Source: an uncultured Acidobacteriia bacterium (lineage in GTDB: Bacteria; Acidobacteriota; Terriglobia; Bryobacterales; Bryobacteraceae). Taken from it: a stretch of DNA of 64,000 nucleotides. The notes under the pieces were generated by a model, which worked only from the letters and a program-made list of their open reading frames with translations, did not search any database and was not told the origin of the DNA. Position 1 is the stretch's first letter; every line of letters starts with the position of its first letter. Positions 63,524-64,000 of the stretch are shown here, one piece after another. The translations under genes and the position numbers were made by a program. The stretch lies in NCBI GenBank assembly GCA_903825445.1, contig CAIKAS010000200.1, positions 45,968 to 109,967 on the forward strand, read 5' to 3'.

Positions 63524-64000
63524 ATGAGTCTTAGAATCAGCGCCTCATCGCAGCAATATCTGGCCGACCTTGCTCTGACCCAGCAACAGCTGCAACAGGC
63601 ATCGTCGCAGGTCAGCTCGGGCATGCGCCTCAGCCAACCTTCGGATGATCCGGTCGCATTGAGCCAAATCTATCAGCTACAGTCGGAACTGTCAGCGAAT
63701 CAGCAGACGCAGAGTAACCTGCAAAACGCTCAAACAGTTCTGAATTCGGCTGACTCCGCAGTGCAGAATTCCGTTTCCGCAGTGGAATCGGCTCTCTCAA
63801 TTTCCAGCCAGGCAATCAATACACTAACCCCAACGAACATGGCGGGTCTGGCCGAGCAGGTTGCAGGAATACAACAAACCGTGGTTGGCCTGAGCCAGAC
63901 GTCAATCAACGGGGTGTACATCTTCAGCGGCGATCTGAGCACTCAGCCCCAGTATCAGTACGACGCTACCCAGCCCGAGGGGGTACAACAGCTGACCCAG
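63524..64000 (+). CDS. flgL: FlgL hook-filament junction protein (copy 2), cut by window edge
   Basis: The first 159 codons are present and remain open at the edge. The N-terminus reads MSLRISASSQQYLADLALTQ, then QVSSGMRLSQPSDDPVALSQ, the flagellin-like start, and NGVYIFSGDLSTQPQYQYD gives the FlgL FSGD motif. The first copy has the same plan with MFPINSEAQQFLTSL. The C-terminal part is outside the window. Confidence 0.9.
   Translation, partial: MSLRISASSQQYLADLALTQQQLQQASSQVSSGMRLSQPSDDPVALSQIYQLQSELSANQQTQSNLQNAQTVLNSADSAVQNSVSAVESALSISSQAINTLTPTNMAGLAEQVAGIQQTVVGLSQTSINGVYIFSGDLSTQPQYQYDATQPEGVQQLTQ

Noticed and set aside
1-64000. tRNA, rRNA, CRISPR arrays, integrases or complete insertion sequences
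   Set aside because: None was seen on reading both strands; a tRNAscan or Infernal run would be needed to exclude small RNAs.

Overview
The window looks like Acidobacteriota of the Solibacter/Bryobacter type. Three kinds of gene point that way: a secreted protein ending in the Solibacter-type C-terminal domain (TIGR03437 family), a very large carboxypeptidase-like/TonB receptor, and several secreted ThuA and quinoprotein genes with Gly/Arg-rich tracts. A DNA-binding-like/FlgO-like/TPR protein of a kind common in this phylum fits too. No rRNA, tRNA, CRISPR array or complete insertion sequence was found.

Region 1 (1-23.6 kb) is motility and chemotaxis. A leftward block runs flgM-flgN-flgK-flgL-cheY-cheX-cheW-cheA-cheR (cheR is cut by the window edge). 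motB and motA follow, facing each other tail to tail. The leftward fliK-flgD-flgE-fliN-fliO-fliP-fliQ-fliR-flhB-flhA block (hook and export apparatus) diverges at about 18.8 kb from a rightward flgF-flgG-flgA-flgH-flgI-flgJ block (rod, P ring, L ring) that ends in a lytic transglycosylase. Translational overlaps (ATGA) are frequent. Candidate sigma-54 promoters lie upstream of both flgM genes and in the flgF/fliK divergent gap.

Region 2 (24.3-36.5 kb) is accessory. It opens with two tandem secreted proteins whose mature N-termini read like proteasome beta/HslV (Ntn-hydrolase) active sites. After them come a secreted BACON/IPT-like protein, two unknown small proteins, a SpoIIAA-like protein, a large hybrid histidine kinase and a stand-alone ClpB-type AAA+ ATPase.

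Region 3 (36.5-59.3 kb) is a carbon-oxidation locus in several operons: two PQQ-type beta-propellers with GTP-dependent PEP carboxykinase; a TPP enzyme, MFS transporter, cytochrome c, quinoprotein dehydrogenase and ThuA protein; a TonB receptor divergent from a second ThuA/quinoprotein pair; and a citrate-synthase-like enzyme with an acylating aldehyde dehydrogenase. A 22-bp palindrome (arms TTAACGGT / ACCGTTAA) or a close variant sits upstream of all of these operons, which suggests one regulon. Six of its exported proteins carry RGG-like low-complexity inserts. A relic of a RelB/RelE toxin-antitoxin pair lies inside the locus.

Region 4 (59.4-64 kb) holds the TPR protein and a second, divergent flgM-flgN-flgK-flgL set, cut by the right edge. 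The organism therefore carries two hook-junction modules, apparently each with its own anti-sigma factor.
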